A stretch of 64,000 nucleotides of DNA from Diaporthe sp. PMI_573 (Eukaryota; Ascomycota; Sordariomycetes; Diaporthales; Diaporthaceae): the NCBI GenBank assembly GCA_021399435.1, contig JAJTUP010000006.1, forward strand, positions 1,054,001 to 1,118,000. The letters are read 5' to 3'. The notes under the pieces were generated by a model. It saw nothing but the letters and a program-made list of their open reading frames with translations. It was not told the origin of the DNA and ran no database searches. Numbering within the stretch: position 1 is the stretch's first letter; each line of letters opens with the position of its first letter. A program made the translations under genes and the position numbers. This document shows, in pieces, positions 22,930-34,102 of the stretch.

Positions 22930-22951
22930 AAAAAAAAAAAAAAAAAAAAAA
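22930..22951. repeat. Poly(A) run
   Basis: About 22 consecutive A bases in the nic96-bZIP spacer. Confidence 0.9.
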
Positions 22952-23879
22952 GAACCAGGAAGGGGAGAATCGAAAGCCAGAACACAGCGCCCCTGCCCTG
23001 GACCTAGACCTGGACCTGGGGCATGGACTGTGCTTTGCCGAGGGAGGAACGAGCGAGCCAAATGTGCGGTGGGAGAGAAGGAGAGAGAGAAACTAGACTG
23101 GACGGACAATCAGAGAGAACCGAGAGGAAAGAAAAAGCTCTCCCCGTTCCTGAACTGACTCGGACTGCATGTCCTCTTCCTCGTCCACCAAACTCGCTCT
23201 GATTCATTCTCTGTCTCTGTCCAGTAATAAGCACACCACACAAGCAGCAAGCAGCAAGCAGCAAACAGTACGGCGCGGGAATAATCTGCCCATCTGGGAC
23301 CTGCATCCGCATCCGCATCTGCACCGGCACCTGCATTCTAGTCCTGACCGATCTCACCACTCTGCCTTTGGCTGCTGTGCCACGCCGAGCCTCGATCCGA
23401 CCCGATCTATCTGACCTGATCTGATCTGATCTGATAGCCAGGCCCTGGTAGAGAGGGAGCAGAAAAAGGAAGTGAGAAAAATTGACAGAGGCAAAATAAC
23501 AACCTTGGAAGGTGACAGTACCTAAAAAAAGGGATTGCTTTTTTTTTTCCAAACTCAATCCAGAAACGGAAACACCCCAGCACTGCCTAGATCAGCCGTG
23601 CGTTCCTCGCCTGCGAACCTGTCCCGTCCCGCCTGCTCGACCCGACTGGACTCGACTGGGCTCGACCCGACTCGACTCGTCGTCTTGAGGCTCAAGTCGA
23701 ACCAACGACTCGGCTCACTTTTGGACGACCCTCTTCCCCGGATCGCCAGCAACGACGCGACTCAGGTCCTTCACGACAGAACGCGTCGGCCCGCCCACGG
23801 CTTTCCAAACCGGGCATCATTCCTGACTCTGCTTGACTTCGGCCCTGACTCTTGGTTCACTCTGCAGCCAGAGCTTGAG

Positions 23880-24075
23880 CCTGGATCTGGATCTGGATCT
23901 TATCAGACGGGCCGCTCTACCGCGACATCACCACCGCAACCACCCTCACGGGGCACGTGGATGTTGCAGGGTCCCAGTGACGTCGGACTGGGGCTCGGGA
24001 TCGGGGTTGGGTCTGGGTCTGGGTCTGGAATTGGGACTGGGACTGGGACTGGGACTGGAATTGGAATTGGAGTTG
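23880..24075. repeat. Imperfect hexanucleotide repeats in the bZIP leader
   Basis: Short arrays of GGATCT, GGGTCT and GGGACT units lie just upstream of the bZIP start. They keep one frame open as Gly-Thr/Gly-Ser repeats, which explains the long upstream frame starting at 23961. Confidence 0.75.
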
Positions 24076-24260
24076 AAACAGAAACAGCCAACGCCACGCC
24101 CTTCTCATTGATGCTACTATCACTGCCACCGTCACCATCAACTTCACCGCTTTCATGTCCAACAACTCGTCAATCACAGCTGCATCTCCGGCGGGAGGAA
24201 CCCGTGGTAGCCATGCCCGCGCCAACAGCACTCAAGGCGAGGCTCTCGCCGCGGGCGTGA
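23961..24260 (+). promoter_or_regulatory. Possible 99-codon upstream ORF overlapping the bZIP start
   Basis: An ATG at 23961 opens a Gly-rich frame that runs past the bZIP ATG (24155) in a different frame and stops at 24260. If the transcript starts upstream of 23961, this frame would block scanning ribosomes from the main start. The frame is partly an effect of the hexanucleotide repeats, so translation is uncertain. Confidence 0.3.
23978..23985 (+). promoter_or_regulatory. CRE-like TGACGTCG element upstream of the bZIP gene
   Basis: The eight-base word is one base off the palindromic CRE TGACGTCA, with the ACGT core that bZIP factors bind. The same word recurs inside the bZIP intron at 24628-24635. 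Binding is not shown. Confidence 0.3.
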
Positions 24261-26079
24261 AGAGGGAGAGGGCCACTGACGCTGTCACTACCTCGCCCGC
24301 CCAGTCGCCGGCCGCCTCGCAGCAGTCGACTCCTGCCCCGTCCTACGCCTCCGGCCCTGGGCCCGAGGCCAAGAAGCGCAAGTCAGCTGCTCCGGGCTCC
24401 CGAGGTGTTGCGAACCTGACGCCCGAGCAGCTCGCCAAGAAGCGCGCAAATGGTACGTTCAAGCCCTGTCACGAGTCTGATTTCATCTGTGCAGGTCTTG
24501 ACATATCCTCCGGGACCTGCACGGAGCTCTTGGCGTATTTTGCCCGCCTTTGCTTTTCTCTTCTCTTTATTTTCGTTTCTCTGCACAGCAGTGGATCAGC
24601 ATGCCCTGAGGTGGAGCTCACGTTGGCTGACGTCGAATCATAGACCGTGAAGCGCAACGCGCTATAAGGGAGCGGACCAAGATGACAATAGAGAACCTCG
24701 AAAACCGCATCAGGGAGCTGACCAGCCAGCAGCCCTACCAGGAGCTTCAGGCTGCCCTGAGGGCCAAGGAGGCTGTCGAGGCGGAAAATGCCGACATCAA
24801 GAGGCGCCTGGCCTCTGTAATTTCCATGCTTCAGCCCTTGATCCACTCATCTCAAAATGAGCAGCAACCGGTCCTCCCTTCTCCGGGTCACTCCTACCTC
24901 AATGTGTCCGCCACGACAGACCCAGCGCAACACACCAGCCACCACAACGCGTCGACACCGTCGAGCGCCGCGTCGCCGACCCAGGACCCCTACGCAGCAC
25001 AGTGGAACTCCGGGGCTTCTACCAGCAGCGGGCCCGTGGCAGCACAGTCCCAGGCGTACAAGACACAGCTCAACCAGCAGCGTCACGACCTGGCGCACGG
25101 CTTGGAGTTCGGCACGGAACGTTTAGGCTTGGACTTTCTGCTTGACCAGTCCCAGCGTGCCAGAGGCATCCACAATGTGCCAAATGGGACGGCGCAGGAG
25201 TCTCCTGCGTTCCGTCAACATGCCCCAGCCACAAGCTCGTCTCATCCCAACTCGCCTTACGCCCATTCTGTCGGCCGCGGCGGCGCAGACTATGTCACCG
25301 CCCCGAGAAGCGGCGGCATGGACAGCAATATCGACCCGGCCTTGCAGGGTGCTATCGACCCAGCCCTGTCCAACTATTCCACGCCCATTAAGAACTGCCC
25401 GCCCACCTGCCCCCTGGACAGCCTCCTCCTAGACTTCCTCCATGAGCGCCGTCAGCGCGCTGCCGAGGGTCTGCCCACACAGGAAATTATCGGCCCGCGC
25501 TACCCCAGCGTTTCGTCGTTGCTTAATCCCTTGAAGGATTCTCATCCGCTCTCGAAAGTCTTCATCGACATATTGCAGACGTTCCCTGATATCTCACAAC
25601 TCCCAGAGCGCGTGGCGGTACTGTACGTCATGTTCCTGCTGATGCGGTGGCAGATCCACCCGTCGCAGGAGAATTACGAGCGTCTTCCCGAGTTCGTGCG
25701 GCCGCTGACTGGCCAGCTGTACACACCTCACCCGGCCTGGCTCGACTCGCTGCCGTTCCCGTCTATGCGCGAGCGGCTCATCACCGACTACGCGCCGCCC
25801 GAGACGTTCCCCTTTGAGCACTTCTTCATTCCTTTCACGACCACTCTGAGCCTCAACTGGCCCTACGAGGACACCGACACGCTCCTGCAGAGCCCGGAGA
25901 GCGACGAGCTCATGATCAACCCCGTCTTCGAGAGGCATCTGCGCCGCCTCGAGAACTGGACGCTCGGCGATGCCTTCAGCCGCGCGTTCCCCATGCTAGA
26001 GGGCACGTACAACCTCCAGGTCGACGGGCTTGGCGGCGCTCGCACCCGTTGCGGACGCAACAGCTCCGAGGGGAGATAG
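24155..26079 (+). CDS. bZIP transcription factor with DUF3425 domain
   Basis: Two exons (24155-24452, 24644-26079) encode 577 residues, and the intron splits the basic region. Joined across it, KKRANDREAQRAIRERTK shows the bZIP basic-region pattern (Asn at 99, AQ.AIR), followed by a short leucine-zipper-like heptad (IENLENRIRELTS) to about residue 145. A low-complexity Ser/Thr/Gln/Pro linker fills the middle. The C-terminal half (from the CPLDSLLLDFLHERRQRAAE segment through YVMFLLMRWQIHP and LPFPSMRERL) is the DUF3425 domain that accompanies many fungal bZIP proteins. Such proteins are usually nuclear regulators of stress, sporulation or secondary metabolism, but the target pathway cannot be told here. 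No biosynthetic cluster is adjacent. Confidence 0.93.
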
Positions 26080-26757
26080 GATCTCAGGGTTATCCTTCGG
26101 CGCGGGGCCACCGCCCTCAGGTAGCGGGTCTCGATGGTATAAGGTGCGGCGTCGGTCTGGTTCAAAAGTCATTTTGCATGTGATGTGTGTGGTGCGTATG
26201 ATTTCCTGCATCTTCGTGTTGCCCAGGTTTCCAGGTGTTTGGGACGGGATTGTCTCGTCTACATGTGTGTTTGTGCTGGTTTTTGGGTTCGTGGCGTGAG
26301 TGGAGGCTGTCTAGAGACTAGAGGTGTCGTTTCGTTTTCTTGCATAGATGGTGCGTTTGCATGTGTGAGGGCGTCTTCCCCCCCCCCCCTGGGTAGTGAC
26401 TCGTTCCGTGGCTGTGAGGGAGGTGGTTCTGCCTATGCATATAGCAAATAAATCAAGCGCATGAATTGCCAGCGTTCATAGCAGGCAGTGTATTTCCTTC
26501 CAGAATGGCAGGCAAGGACCTGAGAGAGATCAGACTTTTGATTTATCGATATGCACGCTGGGGTATATAATTGTGAAACCATCCTTTTCCCTCCACGCCG
26601 TCGTCCACTTCTCCTCGAGACTGTAGGGGTATACCAAAAGCCTCCAGACTCCAGCCGCAGAAGTGACTCGACTCGTCCAGCGTACCCATCCTATAGCTGG
26701 CTGATTGGCCGGCTGGTTGCCTGCCCCTTTTCCCCCCTTCCAGCCCCTAGCCACCGC
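26080..26757. other. Intergenic, convergent 3' flanks
   Basis: Convergent ends of the bZIP gene (+) and the DCAF4-like gene (-). The AATAAA-like AGCAAATAAATC at about 26444-26455 is a likely poly(A) signal for the bZIP transcript. A C-run lies at 26380-26390. Confidence 0.55.
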
Positions 26758-28576
26758 TCACCACTCATCCTCGCCGTCCCCAACACCAAAAGTAAACTTC
26801 TTCACCACGGGGCCCACACCCACAAAGAGGCTCGCCTCCTTCTCCCACGGAAGCCTCCGGAACTGCAGTGCCCTGACGACGCCTCCGGCCCCGGTGCCGG
26901 GGGCCTTCAACACCCGCGGATCATCGGCATCGCCGGCCCGCAGCCTCCGCCCCGTGCGCAGCGAGAATATCCCAACGGTGCCGTCGCCCAGCGCCGCGGC
27001 CACGACGCCGCCACCGCCGGTACCGCAAAGCCCGCCGGCGTCGTGCGCCACGTCCAGCCCTATCCGGATGTGTGCGTCGTTGTTATACCCGGGGAACTGG
27101 ACGACCGGCTGAGCGATGCTGTTGTAATTGTGGTTGTGGTTGGCGTTGGCGTTTCTGCCGCTGGAGTTGGAGGACCTCCTCGGCCCGGCCCAGCGGGTAT
27201 CGTAGATTGCCATGGCGGACCGGGGCCCCGCGACGAGGACGCGGTGGTCGTCGATGCAGCGGACGTGCGCGGCGCTGCTGGCGTGGCGGAACGAGTCCCA
27301 GCCGCCTGCGGCCGGCGAGGAGGTCGGGGCGCGCGTGTCGACGCGGAGGACCCGGCTGTCGCGACAGCCGGCGTAGCAGACGCGTGGGTTTGACGGCGAG
27401 TAGTCTACGCTGAAGACGTCACGGGGCGGGGAGTGCCTGGTTGAACCGCCTCCGTGGTGGTGGCGGGAGGATTGTGCTGGGGTTGCCGGTGGCTTTGGTG
27501 TCACCCAGTTGACCTCGCCGCCGGCCCTCCCGCTGTCGAAGCCCATGATTCCGTGGCTGGTTGCGATCAGGGCGTCCGGGCGTCCGGCGCCGGAGCCGGA
27601 GCCAGAGGTGGATGCGCGGACGGTGTGCACGGTAAGGCCGCGGACGGGCGAGGTGTAGGAGACGTAGGCGCCCGTGTCGCCCAGCAGCCAGGTTGGCCTC
27701 CGCCCACCGAACTGCCTCAGGAAATAGCCGTCCCAGTCGTCCTCGCCGAGGTCGGCGGCGCGGAAGGGCTGGAAGAGGTTGATCTTGCCTCGCGATTCCA
27801 TGTCGAGACCGCTGGTGGCAGTCGAGGTGACTATCATTGTGTGGGAGTCCTGGTGGTACGCGACTGAGGAGATGTCGCCCTGGATTTCCTCGTTGCGTAG
27901 TGCAGACAGCTGTGAGGCGCGCATCCTCGCTGTGGACCCGAAGTTGACCCCTTCGTCCCTATCGGTTGGGATATAGGAGCATTGGAGCTGTCGACCATCA
28001 ATCGCTGCCGGAATGTTAGTTAGTTATATAGGGCGGTGGAGATGATTAGGAGAGCCACACCTGCATAGGCCATGCCCAGACCAGCTGCCTCGTCACCTCC
28101 CTCGACGAGGAGACACGAGATGCTGGGTGCATCCGGCTCCTGCTCCCGACCGGGTAAGAACGACACCTCGCCCTTCTGGCGCAGGCCAGCGGTCCAGCTC
28201 TCGACGGGCACCTCGGGATCGACGACGCCAAACTCGCGCAGAAGTCGCCCTCCGGCCAGGGGATGGGCGAGGAGGGCGGACCGCCTGATGCAGCCCTTCA
28301 GCTTCTCCTGGCGCTTGCGCTTCTGCTGGGCTTGGGCCTTCTCGGCCTTGCGCTTCTTGACATTCCCAGCGGCCCATGCTGCGTTTGGCGGTGCAGTAGG
28401 GTGTGACTCGATCTTGAAGTAGCGCTTCTTCTCCTCGTCTGTGGGCTGAGGTTAGTGGGTGTGGTGATGACGGCGGGTGGCCAGTGAAGAGGACGCAGTC
28501 GGTAGTGTGACTGACCATAGTAGAAACCCGGGATTTCGCGCGGCAGCCTGGGCGCAAGATTCGAGAGGAAAGTCAT
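26758..28576 (-). CDS. DCAF4/WDR21-like WD40 protein (putative CUL4-DDB1 receptor)
   Basis: Three exons (28516-28576, 28061-28438, 26758-28004) give 561 residues. The first intron donor is GTCAGT. The junction creates IPGFYYDEEKKRYFKIE near residue 15, a motif shared with the N-terminus of metazoan DCAF4, followed by a basic coiled segment (VKKRKAEKAQAQQKRKRQ). The rest is a WD40-like propeller: SSVAYHQDSHTMIVTS, VFSVDYSPSNPRVCYAGCRDSRVL, HVRCIDDHRVLVAGPRSAMAIYDTR and VVAAALGDGTVGIFSLRTG are successive blades. DCAF4 family members dock on DDB1 to bring substrates to CUL4 ligases. I infer that role from the N-terminal motif and propeller only. A His/Asn-rich insert (NANANHNHNYN) interrupts one blade. 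Assignment to DCAF4 is likely but not certain. Confidence 0.8.
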
Positions 28577-30237
28577 TTCAAAGACGGCTCGGGAGCCAGC
28601 GTCGGGTCTTGCTGTAACAGCCACGAGCAGGGGATCCGATTGTCTGGCAAACAGCCGTGGTGATGCCGCCTCAGTTCATTGGCAAAAGACTGAAGTCCGG
28701 TTCGACTACTGAAAGCCAGGGTATCGAGTCCCAGGTGCACTCGTCCCTCGTGACGGAATGCAAAATAAAAGTGTATCTCGTCGAGACGGAGTTTCAGAGA
28801 GCCATACAGTCACCGTCTCTCATTGCTGAGGTGCAGGTAGACCTGAAAGTTGCCAGAAATCCGAGGTCATGGCCCATCACATTTTGGTCACGTGCCACGA
28901 ACACCAGAGCGACCATGTCGTGTCTGAGATGTGAAGCCCGAGATCTTGACCAAATTGCAGCATCGCAACGATCATCGGATCTCGATGGCATGGAGAACAA
29001 GATCAACCATGGTCTTTGTGCAAGGCTAGCTACCACAATTACGCAGCCTTGTTCCCTCCCGGCAATTGGTTGGTAAGAAAAGGTGTGCAGTGGCAGTGGC
29101 AGTGGCAGTGGCAGTGGCACAGCTTCAGCATATCCTTGTGCACGCAGCTGGGGAAACACCCACACAAGCACGTGTGCATGTGTGCCTCCCAGACCGATCA
29201 AGCAAGCTCCTGCTCCGGTTCCGAACCCATCAGCCCCTATCCGGCCGCACATCCATCCCCACCGGCACCGGGGCACCGGGGCACCGCTCTTGATGCCTTT
29301 CACTCACCGATCTGACCGACTCGACACCAACACGGGCTTGACGGGCCAGGGAAAGGCACACCGTCCTTCTAGAAGCCTGCTGCATGTGGTATTGGACCCC
29401 CCTTGGGGCCTCATCCGGGTGGGCTGCTGCACATGCAATGCAGCCCATTACGGGGCCCCGGGACCGCACAGTGAGTAGTTGGCCATGTAGGCCATGTACG
29501 CTGGTACGGAGGCACTGCAACTGCGGAAAGGGCCCCTCAGGTCCGGCGGCGGTTCGAAGGCTCCACCACGCTGCATGATGCGGACGCATCTCGGGCCATT
29601 GCCGTGGGCGATGGATGATGAGGCATTTTGGGTCCTTTTTTGGGGTCTCCCCTCGTGCTCCCCGGCCGAGTGCGAATTCCCTCACAGTCCCGGGGACAGT
29701 GTGTGGCGCTATCCCGCATGCGTTTGGTTCCTGGTTTTGGTCCCTGGCCCTTTTCCTGCTGTACAGTACGCATCCGCAGCACAGTAAACAGTATGTGGCA
29801 AACGAGCTTGGAAAGACTCTGTCCGATTCATGTGAAGAGGTTTCCCCCACCCTCTCTTGCCTGCTGATGCACATGTGCAGATGCAGCCACTTTAGCCAAC
29901 TTTACAGCGGAGCGGATACATACCTACACCTGCCTACGTAGACAGTACGTACCCACGCGCTGCCACGCCAGGTTCCATCATAGTAGTACGACCGGGTGAG
30001 CATGGCTGCCGCGAGCAAAATGGCGAGCTGGTGGTGGTGGTGACCATCTGAGCTTGCCTGCCTGCCCCTCCACACCTCCCCCCCCCCAAGACTTTTTTCT
30101 ACCTGACCTGGCCCGACCCCTCTGGTGTACACCACCTTCGGCTACCCCGTCCTCACAGTGGCATCCTCCAAACAAACCAACAAACGCACACACCAACAAC
30201 CGAAGCGAACCAAGCCCACCCGACAACAACCGACAAG
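28577..30237. other. Divergent intergenic region
   Basis: Promoters of the DCAF4-like gene (-) and the ABM-fold gene (+). It contains a GTGGCA hexanucleotide array at 29088-29119, a C-run at about 30081-30088 and CA-rich leader DNA (30160-30237). No gene is supported. Confidence 0.5.
29088..29119. repeat. GTGGCA hexanucleotide microsatellite
   Basis: About five uninterrupted copies of a GTGGCA unit lie in intergenic DNA. Confidence 0.85.
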
Positions 30238-30666
30238 ATGGTCTACGTAATCACCGTCCACCTGCACGCAAACGACCACCCGGACAGCGTCGACAAGATC
30301 AAGGCAAAGCTGATCGAGGCGTCGCGCGTCTACTCAAAGGACAAGGAGACCCTCAGCTGGTTCGTCTCGCAGTCCACCTCGGACCCCAGGGACTTCACCA
30401 TCATCGAGCGCTACGAGAAGGAGAGCGTAAGTAAAACATATATCATGGGCCGAGCGCCTAGAGAGAGAGAGAGAGAGAGAAAATTAAGAATAGGTAATTG
30501 ACAATCATGTTTTTTCTCAACCGCCCTACAGAGCCAGAAGTATCACCTCGAGAACCCTTACTGGAAGACTTTCGACCCCTACGTCGTCCCTCTCCTCGAC
30601 AGGCCAATGGACCTGCGCCGCAGCGAGGAGCTCGACACCAGCAAGGACGTTGTCGTGCCGGCTTAG
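30238..30666 (+). CDS. Small ABM-superfamily (dimeric alpha-beta barrel) protein
   Basis: Two exons (30238-30426, 30532-30666; donor GTAAGT) encode 107 residues. The pattern MVYVITVHLHA, an amphipathic helix (VDKIKAKLIEASRVYSKD), the strand ETLSWFVSQS, a DPRDFTIIERYEKES strand and the SQKYHLENPYWKTF helix is the antibiotic-biosynthesis-monooxygenase (ABM) fold. In that fold two subunits form a barrel over a small hydrophobic pocket. The ERYEKE..K.H segment is typical. No signal peptide is present, so it is probably cytosolic. Fungal single-domain ABM proteins are mostly uncharacterised, and the substrate cannot be predicted. The 105-bp intron contains a GA microsatellite. Confidence 0.88.
30461..30480. 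repeat. GA dinucleotide run inside the ABM-gene intron
   Basis: Ten GA units lie within the intron (30427-30531). Confidence 0.85.
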
Positions 30667-31201
30667 ATATGTTCTACCTACATACTCAAATATATGATCC
30701 GTGATACATACAGGGGCCAAACCACACTGCGGATGGGCGGGTGCACCGCACCATCCATCTTCCTCTCTAGTCCAACTATAAATCAGGTATTGGTTCCACA
30801 CACTGTAGTTGACAAAATACAATATTGCTGCTTGTAACTCTTGTTCAATTCATCAATGGGCTTCTGCCGTGACCGTTCATGCGGTGCAGTGGCTGCTTGC
30901 TGGGCTGCATTCAGCTGTCTTGGGCAGCTTCTACAACACGTGACTCGTAATCCACGCCCGAGCCCGTCTGAAACAAACATGGTTTCCAACACTGAGCGAC
31001 ATAATCCATCAACACATGCATAAATAGTCCAAGAGATGTGGGCATTAACTGATTTGTATTAAGTTCCTCTAACAGACGGGCTTCCAGCTCCATCGTCTTT
31101 AATGCACATGCTAATTAACTAAAATTGAAAGCCTTTGGCCGCATGTTTGCAGACAATGAAAGGTTGGCCTCGGGTATATCTTATCCATACTCGACCCTCT
31201 C
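30667..31201. other. Intergenic, convergent 3' flanks
   Basis: Convergent ends of the ABM gene (+) and pma1 (-). A/T-rich segments at about 30790-30850 and 31020-31120 suit both 3' UTRs. No gene is seen. Confidence 0.55.
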
Positions 31202-34102
31202 CTACTGGGTCTTCTCGTGTTGCGTAGACACACGTTGGAGGGAAACAACTGCAGACCGACGTTAGCATCTTGTTCATGGCGGTTCAAATTGACTAGGGAG
31301 TAGTGACTTACCGAAATCCTCGAGGGATCGCTGCTTCTGGTTGCCCTTGGGCGACTTGCCGTGCATGAGGTTGTCGAACCCAGCGCTGTCCTGGAGGAGG
31401 TAGTAGACACCACCCATGACACAGAAGATACCGAAGGAGTAGATCCAGATACGGACGACAGCAACGATGGAGGTCTGGTCACCACCAACGAACCATCCGA
31501 AGATACAGAAGAGGGAGGCAATAATGTCGACAACGACAATAGCGCCGCTGAGTTGCCACGAAGGAATGGAAGACCAGAAAGGACCGTTGGCACGGGTGAT
31601 GAAGATCAGCCAGTTCTCGGTCAGCGAGATCTCGAGGAAGACGACCTCGTCCAGGTTACCGAAGTTCTGGACGATACCGCCATCGACACCGCCAGCGTAC
31701 ATGGTGGTGACAGTGATCCAGGTACCGACAGCCAGGACAACACCGAGCAGGACCGACATTCCCCAGAGCTTGGGCAGGTTCCACTTGACAGGCGTCTTGC
31801 TGAAAGGAGCGTTGTCGTAGGCAATAGCAAGAGTGGCGATATCAGCAAAGATAGCAATGAAGACAACCAGCTCAATGTTCAGGGATCGGTTGAGGATGGC
31901 AATCCAGAGACCGAGGTAGATCTCGAGGTGGATGGACAGAGCGATACGGTAGACGACGTAGGCGTACATGCGGTGGAAAATCTGGCGAGAAGTCTTGAGA
32001 GCGTCGATGATAGCACCGAGACCGGGGGCAAGGAAGACAATGTCGGCAGCGGAGCGGGCGGCGTCGGAGGCACCCTCGACAGCAATACCGGTATCAGCCT
32101 TCTTCAGCGAGGGAGCGTCGTTGACACCGTCACCAGTCATGGCAACGAGGTAGCCACGCTGCTGGAGAATCTCGACGACGTTGTACTTGTGCTGGGGGAA
32201 GACCTCGGCGAAACCATCGGCAGCCTCGACGAAGTCGTACACCTCAGAACCGGGCATGTCACCGCCACCGCCGAGACCGAGACGCTCAGCGTTGTAGACG
32301 TTGGTACCAAGACCGAGCTGGCGGGAAGTCTCACGAGCGATACCGACGGCATCACCAGTCAACATCTTGATGGACAGACCCAGAGTCTTGGCCTCGTTGA
32401 TGGTCTTAGCAGTGTCGTGACGAGGGGGGTCAGAGCAGGGCATGATTCCGAGGATCTCCCAAGAGCCTTCACCACGCTTGCGGGCAACACCGAGGGAACG
32501 GAAACCACGCGTAGCGAACTCAGCAACCTTGTTCTTGTAGGCCTGGTCAACCTCCTCGGGGATGGGGTGGTCCTCCTCGACAGTCTTGAGAACGAAGAGA
32601 GGGGCACCCTTGACACAGGTGATGCTCTCACCCTGGGGAGACTGGACGATAGCAGTGACCTTCTTGGAGACGGGGTCGAAGGGGAAGAAGTTGATGACCT
32701 TGTACTTGGAGAGGACAGACTTGGCGCGAGGGTAGTACTTGAGGGACTTCAGGAAAGCCTTGTCGATGGCATCGATACCCTTCTTCTTGCGGGAAGCAGC
32801 CAAGCAAGCAGTGAGCATGAGGTCCTCGGGGTCAACACCAGCGACGCAGTAGGGCTCGGCCAGAGACAGCTTGTTCTTGGTCAGGGTACCGGTCTTGTCA
32901 GAGCAGAGAATCTCGACACCAGCAAGGGACTCAATGGCGGACAGCTTCTGGACAATGGCCTTCTTCTTGGCGAGGTAAGCAGCACCGACGGCCATGGTGG
33001 TAGTAACGACGGCAGGGAGACCGACGGGCACACCAATGATGGTAATGGCCAGAGTGAAGCGCAGGATGTCGACAATGGGGTTGGAGCGGTAGAAGCTGGA
33101 GACCCAGACGACGAGCAGGGTGAAGACGACGAGAATCAGCAACACCGTTCCGATACCGTTGAGCACCTCAGTGAAGTGACCAGATCCAGCGTTGGCGGCG
33201 TTAACGAGAGCGGCGGCACGACCGACGAAGGTGTTGTCACCGGTGGCGGTAACAATGACGAAGGCCTCACCACGCTTGACGGAGGAGGAAGCAAAGCACT
33301 GGTCACCCTTGTGCTTGTCGACAGCGAGAGATTCACCAGTGATGGCAGACTGGTCGACCTGCAGGAAGGCATCCTCGGTGACGATGCGACCGTCGGCGGG
33401 GATGATAGTACCCTCTTCGACCTGGAGAATATCACCGGGGACGACCTCGGGGGCCTCGAGCTCCTTCAGGGTGCCGTCACGCAGGACGACAGCCTTGAGG
33501 GCGAGGGTCTTCTTGAGCTCTTCGACAATGGAACCAGCCTGGAACTCTTGGATGAAACCGACACAGGCGTTGAGCAGGAGCAGAGCGCAAATAACACCGA
33601 AATCGACCCAGTCCTCGAGACCGGCAGCCAGGACGGCGGCAGCCTCCATGACGAACTGGATAGGACCGACGAAGTACATGAAGAACTTGAGGATCATGTT
33701 CTCCTTCTCCTCCTTCATCTGGTTGAGACCATACTTCTTGCGGCGAGACACGACCTCGGATTCTGTCAGACCAGTCCGGGTGTCCTGCGGGGGAGGGGCG
33801 GTTAGCTGATGATCGCGATGGAGACTGGAGGTGGGTTTTGTCAGGCTTACTGTTTGCAGGAGCTCCTCAGGAATGAGACGGCCACCGTGCTCGTCACGCT
33901 CCTCCTCCTCTTCGTCACCACCGTGTCCGTCTTGGGACTCGAGGTCCTCGATCAGGGCGTCGATGTCCTCATCTTCATCCTCGTCGTCCTCAACCTTGGG
34001 CTGCTTGGGAGGGGCGTTCTCGACAGGGGCGGCGTGCTTCTCGTCGAAGTTGCCGGACTCAATCTGCGTGTTCAACGCAGGAGAGTTGGCGTGGTCGGCC
34101 AT
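31202..34102 (-). CDS. pma1: Plasma-membrane H+-ATPase (P3A-type)
   Basis: Three exons (33851-34102, 31312-33784, 31202-31248) encode 923 residues. The phosphorylation motif CSDKTGTLT has its aspartate at residue 380. TGES (233-236), the GVPVGLPAV transmembrane motif and [10 protein letters not shown] are intact. The acidic N-terminus, ten expected transmembrane segments and near identity with Neurospora Pma1 make the call firm. The last exon is only 47 bp; its splicing (donor GTAAGT, acceptor CTGCAG) restores the conserved autoinhibitory tail [13 protein letters not shown], including the adjacent Ser-Thr that is phosphorylated in yeast upon glucose addition. Reading through the last donor would instead add a wrong tail of about 11 residues. 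The pump sets the membrane potential that drives nutrient uptake. Codon use is very strongly biased, as expected for high expression. Confidence 0.98.

Larger units (their letters stand above)
22368..24154. other. Intergenic: nic96 3' flank and long bZIP-gene leader, rich in simple repeats
   Basis: Contents: an A-run of about 22 at 22930-22951, a CCTGGACCTAGACC-type repeat at about 22990-23020, ATCTG/GATCT repeats at 23400-23435, and hexanucleotide runs of the GGATCT, GGGTCT and GGGACT type at 23880-24075. A CACGTG box (23954-23959) and TGACGTCG (23978-23985) are the only recognisable regulatory words. Confidence 0.6.

Noticed and set aside
24155..30666. bZIP regulator plus ABM protein as part of a secondary-metabolite cluster
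   Set aside because: No synthase, P450, methyltransferase or transporter lies between or beside them; the neighbours are a ubiquitin-ligase adaptor, a nucleoporin and pma1.
31361..33805. Plus-strand open frame of 814 codons
   Set aside because: It is the exact antisense of pma1. The strong C/G third-position bias of that gene keeps the opposite strand open, and the product is Asp/Gly/Leu-rich with no domain.
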